Positions 6,560-7,346 of a stretch of 7,346 nt of DNA are shown here, piece after piece. Position numbers and translations under genes: made by a program. Origin of the DNA: Thermoplasmata archaeon (GTDB lineage Archaea > Thermoplasmatota > Thermoplasmata > Thermoplasmatales > Thermoplasmataceae); the NCBI GenBank assembly GCA_021806345.1, contig JAJZXP010000207.1, positions 1 through 7,346 of the forward strand. Direction: 5' to 3'. Each line of letters starts with the position of its first letter. Within the stretch, counting starts at the first letter, position 1. The notes below the pieces were generated by a model, which saw nothing but the letters and a program-made list of their open reading frames with translations, did not search any database and was not told the DNA's origin.

Positions 6560-7346
6560 CTATAGATGCCAAACAACACCCTGACCTCCACCGAAATTGG
6601 TTGAGAAGGATGCTAAAATTCCAAACCCAGTGGCTATCATTACATTGACGCCGAATGACAGTAACAGGAAAATCATTGCAAAGTATATGGCAGAGCCCAA
6701 GCTACTCATCAAGTTATATCTTGCGTACTTCCTGAATATGCTTCCACTCGTTTTCTTTTTTGCAAAAGTCCAATAGTTGTTCAGTATGAAGTTACTCAAT
6801 ATTGATGCCTCTAGTGCAACAAGAGCCCCTACTACGATTGGGTCCCTGAGACCTTCGGCTATAAAGTCCATAACTATAAGATTGACAACTGCCCCAAACA
6901 TGCCTACAATGAGGAATTTTACCATCAAGTAATCAGACAGATTCAAGAGCAACTTAATATAATGACTGAATTCCCTGATCCCAAGTTTACTCTTACCGCT
7001 TACTCTTTTGTTGAATCTATAAGGGACCTCAACAACATTCTTTGCTCCTGAGGTTGCAAGAATCTCTAACAAAACCTTGTAACCGTTTGATTTAATATCG
7101 GTTGGTTGAATTATATCTCTCCTGAATCCAAAATAACCTGACATTGGATCCTTTATATCCTCAGTCTCCGGTATATTCAAATGAGCAAGAGATGTTGCTA
7201 CTTTGGAAATCACCTTCCTGGGAAGCCCAAATTCTGACTTTCCTCCCCGAACATACCTAGATGCTATGGCTATTTCTTTTCCTGCCTTTAGCTGCCTGTA
7301 AAGTTTTGGTATTACTTCCGGAGGATGCTGAAGATCACTGTCCATT
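6560..7346 (-). CDS. Dolichol-phosphate-sugar synthase (GT2) fused to GtrA membrane domain, 5' truncated
   Basis: The frame runs off the right edge. The first visible Met is not a start, because it belongs to the catalytic stretch MDSDLQHPPE, whose D-S-D is the metal-binding DxD of DPM1-type synthases. Roughly the first 90-110 residues are therefore missing and 261 are visible. The rest of the GT2 domain follows family order: ASRYVRGG (28-35), the KDPMSGYFGFRR loop (65-76), GYKVLLEIL (88-96) and EVPYRFNKRVSGKSKLG (106-122). Residues 141-261 form a GtrA domain with four helices (about 142-164, 168-187, 207-230, 233-251) and the signature NFILNNYWTF at 185-194. Known roles: the synthase moves mannose or glucose from a GDP- or UDP-sugar to polyprenyl phosphate at the cytosolic face, and GtrA proteins are thought to help flip the product. 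The very end, NFGGGQGVVWHL, is unusually glycine-rich. It lies upstream of the GT-C gene on the same strand, a likely user of its product. Confidence 0.9.
   Translation of the reverse strand, partial: MDSDLQHPPEVIPKLYRQLKAGKEIAIASRYVRGGKSEFGLPRKVISKVATSLAHLNIPETEDIKDPMSGYFGFRRDIIQPTDIKSNGYKVLLEILATSGAKNVVEVPYRFNKRVSGKSKLGIREFSHYIKLLLNLSDYLMVKFLIVGMFGAVVNLIVMDFIAEGLRDPIVVGALVALEASILSNFILNNYWTFAKKKTSGSIFRKYARYNLMSSLGSAIYFAMIFLLLSFGVNVMIATGFGILASFSTNFGGGQGVVWHL

Noticed and set aside
7343..7345. ATG at 7345 (minus strand) as the start of the DPM1-GtrA gene
   Set aside because: The Met immediately precedes the catalytic DxD, which lies well inside DPM1 proteins; the gene continues past the window edge.
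1..7346. CRISPR arrays, tRNA or rRNA genes, insertion sequences
   Set aside because: No regularly spaced repeats, no tRNA-like TTCGA/acceptor arrangement, and no transposase or terminal inverted repeats were seen on reading through both strands.

Overview
The window looks like a piece of a Thermoplasmatales-type (acidophilic, cell-wall-less) archaeal chromosome. This is inferred from several signs: AT-rich DNA, AT-rich TATA-like boxes 23-28 bases before start codons with no Shine-Dalgarno sequence (leaderless style), a secreted protein packed with N-glycosylation sequons, and a run of membrane-linked glycosyltransferases. Genus and species cannot be settled from the sequence alone.

Layout, left to right. 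(1) 1-695, plus strand: the C-terminal 230 residues of a family 2 glycosyltransferase, cut by the left edge. (2) 692-1705, minus strand: a complete, more GC-rich aldo/keto reductase whose stop codon overlaps the stop of gene 1 in a shared TTAA. (3) 1706-1774: a short divergent promoter region. (4) 1775-4102, plus strand: a 775-residue surface protein of unknown function. It has an N-terminal signal or anchor, about 46 N-X-S/T sequons, 12 ectodomain cysteines, a C-terminal membrane helix and a small cytosolic Cys/His tail. (5) 4103-4203: a convergent gap with a probable T-run terminator for the minus-strand gene. (6) 4204-6489, minus strand: a 761-residue multi-pass GT-C-type glycosyltransferase with a sequon-rich C-terminal ectodomain of about 310 residues. 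(7) 6490-6559: a gap with a clear TATA box. (8) 6560-7346, minus strand: the C-terminal part of a dolichol-phosphate-sugar synthase fused to a GtrA membrane domain, cut by the right edge.

How the genes may work together (inference): the DPM1-GtrA protein would charge polyprenyl phosphate with a sugar on the cytosolic face and help present it to the outside. The GT-C enzyme is the class that uses such lipid-linked sugars on the outer face, and the family 2 enzyme would act on the cytosolic side. The sequon-saturated surface protein beside them is an obvious candidate acceptor. The aldo/keto reductase does not obviously belong to this theme and may be an insertion. No RNA genes, CRISPR arrays or mobile elements were recognised.
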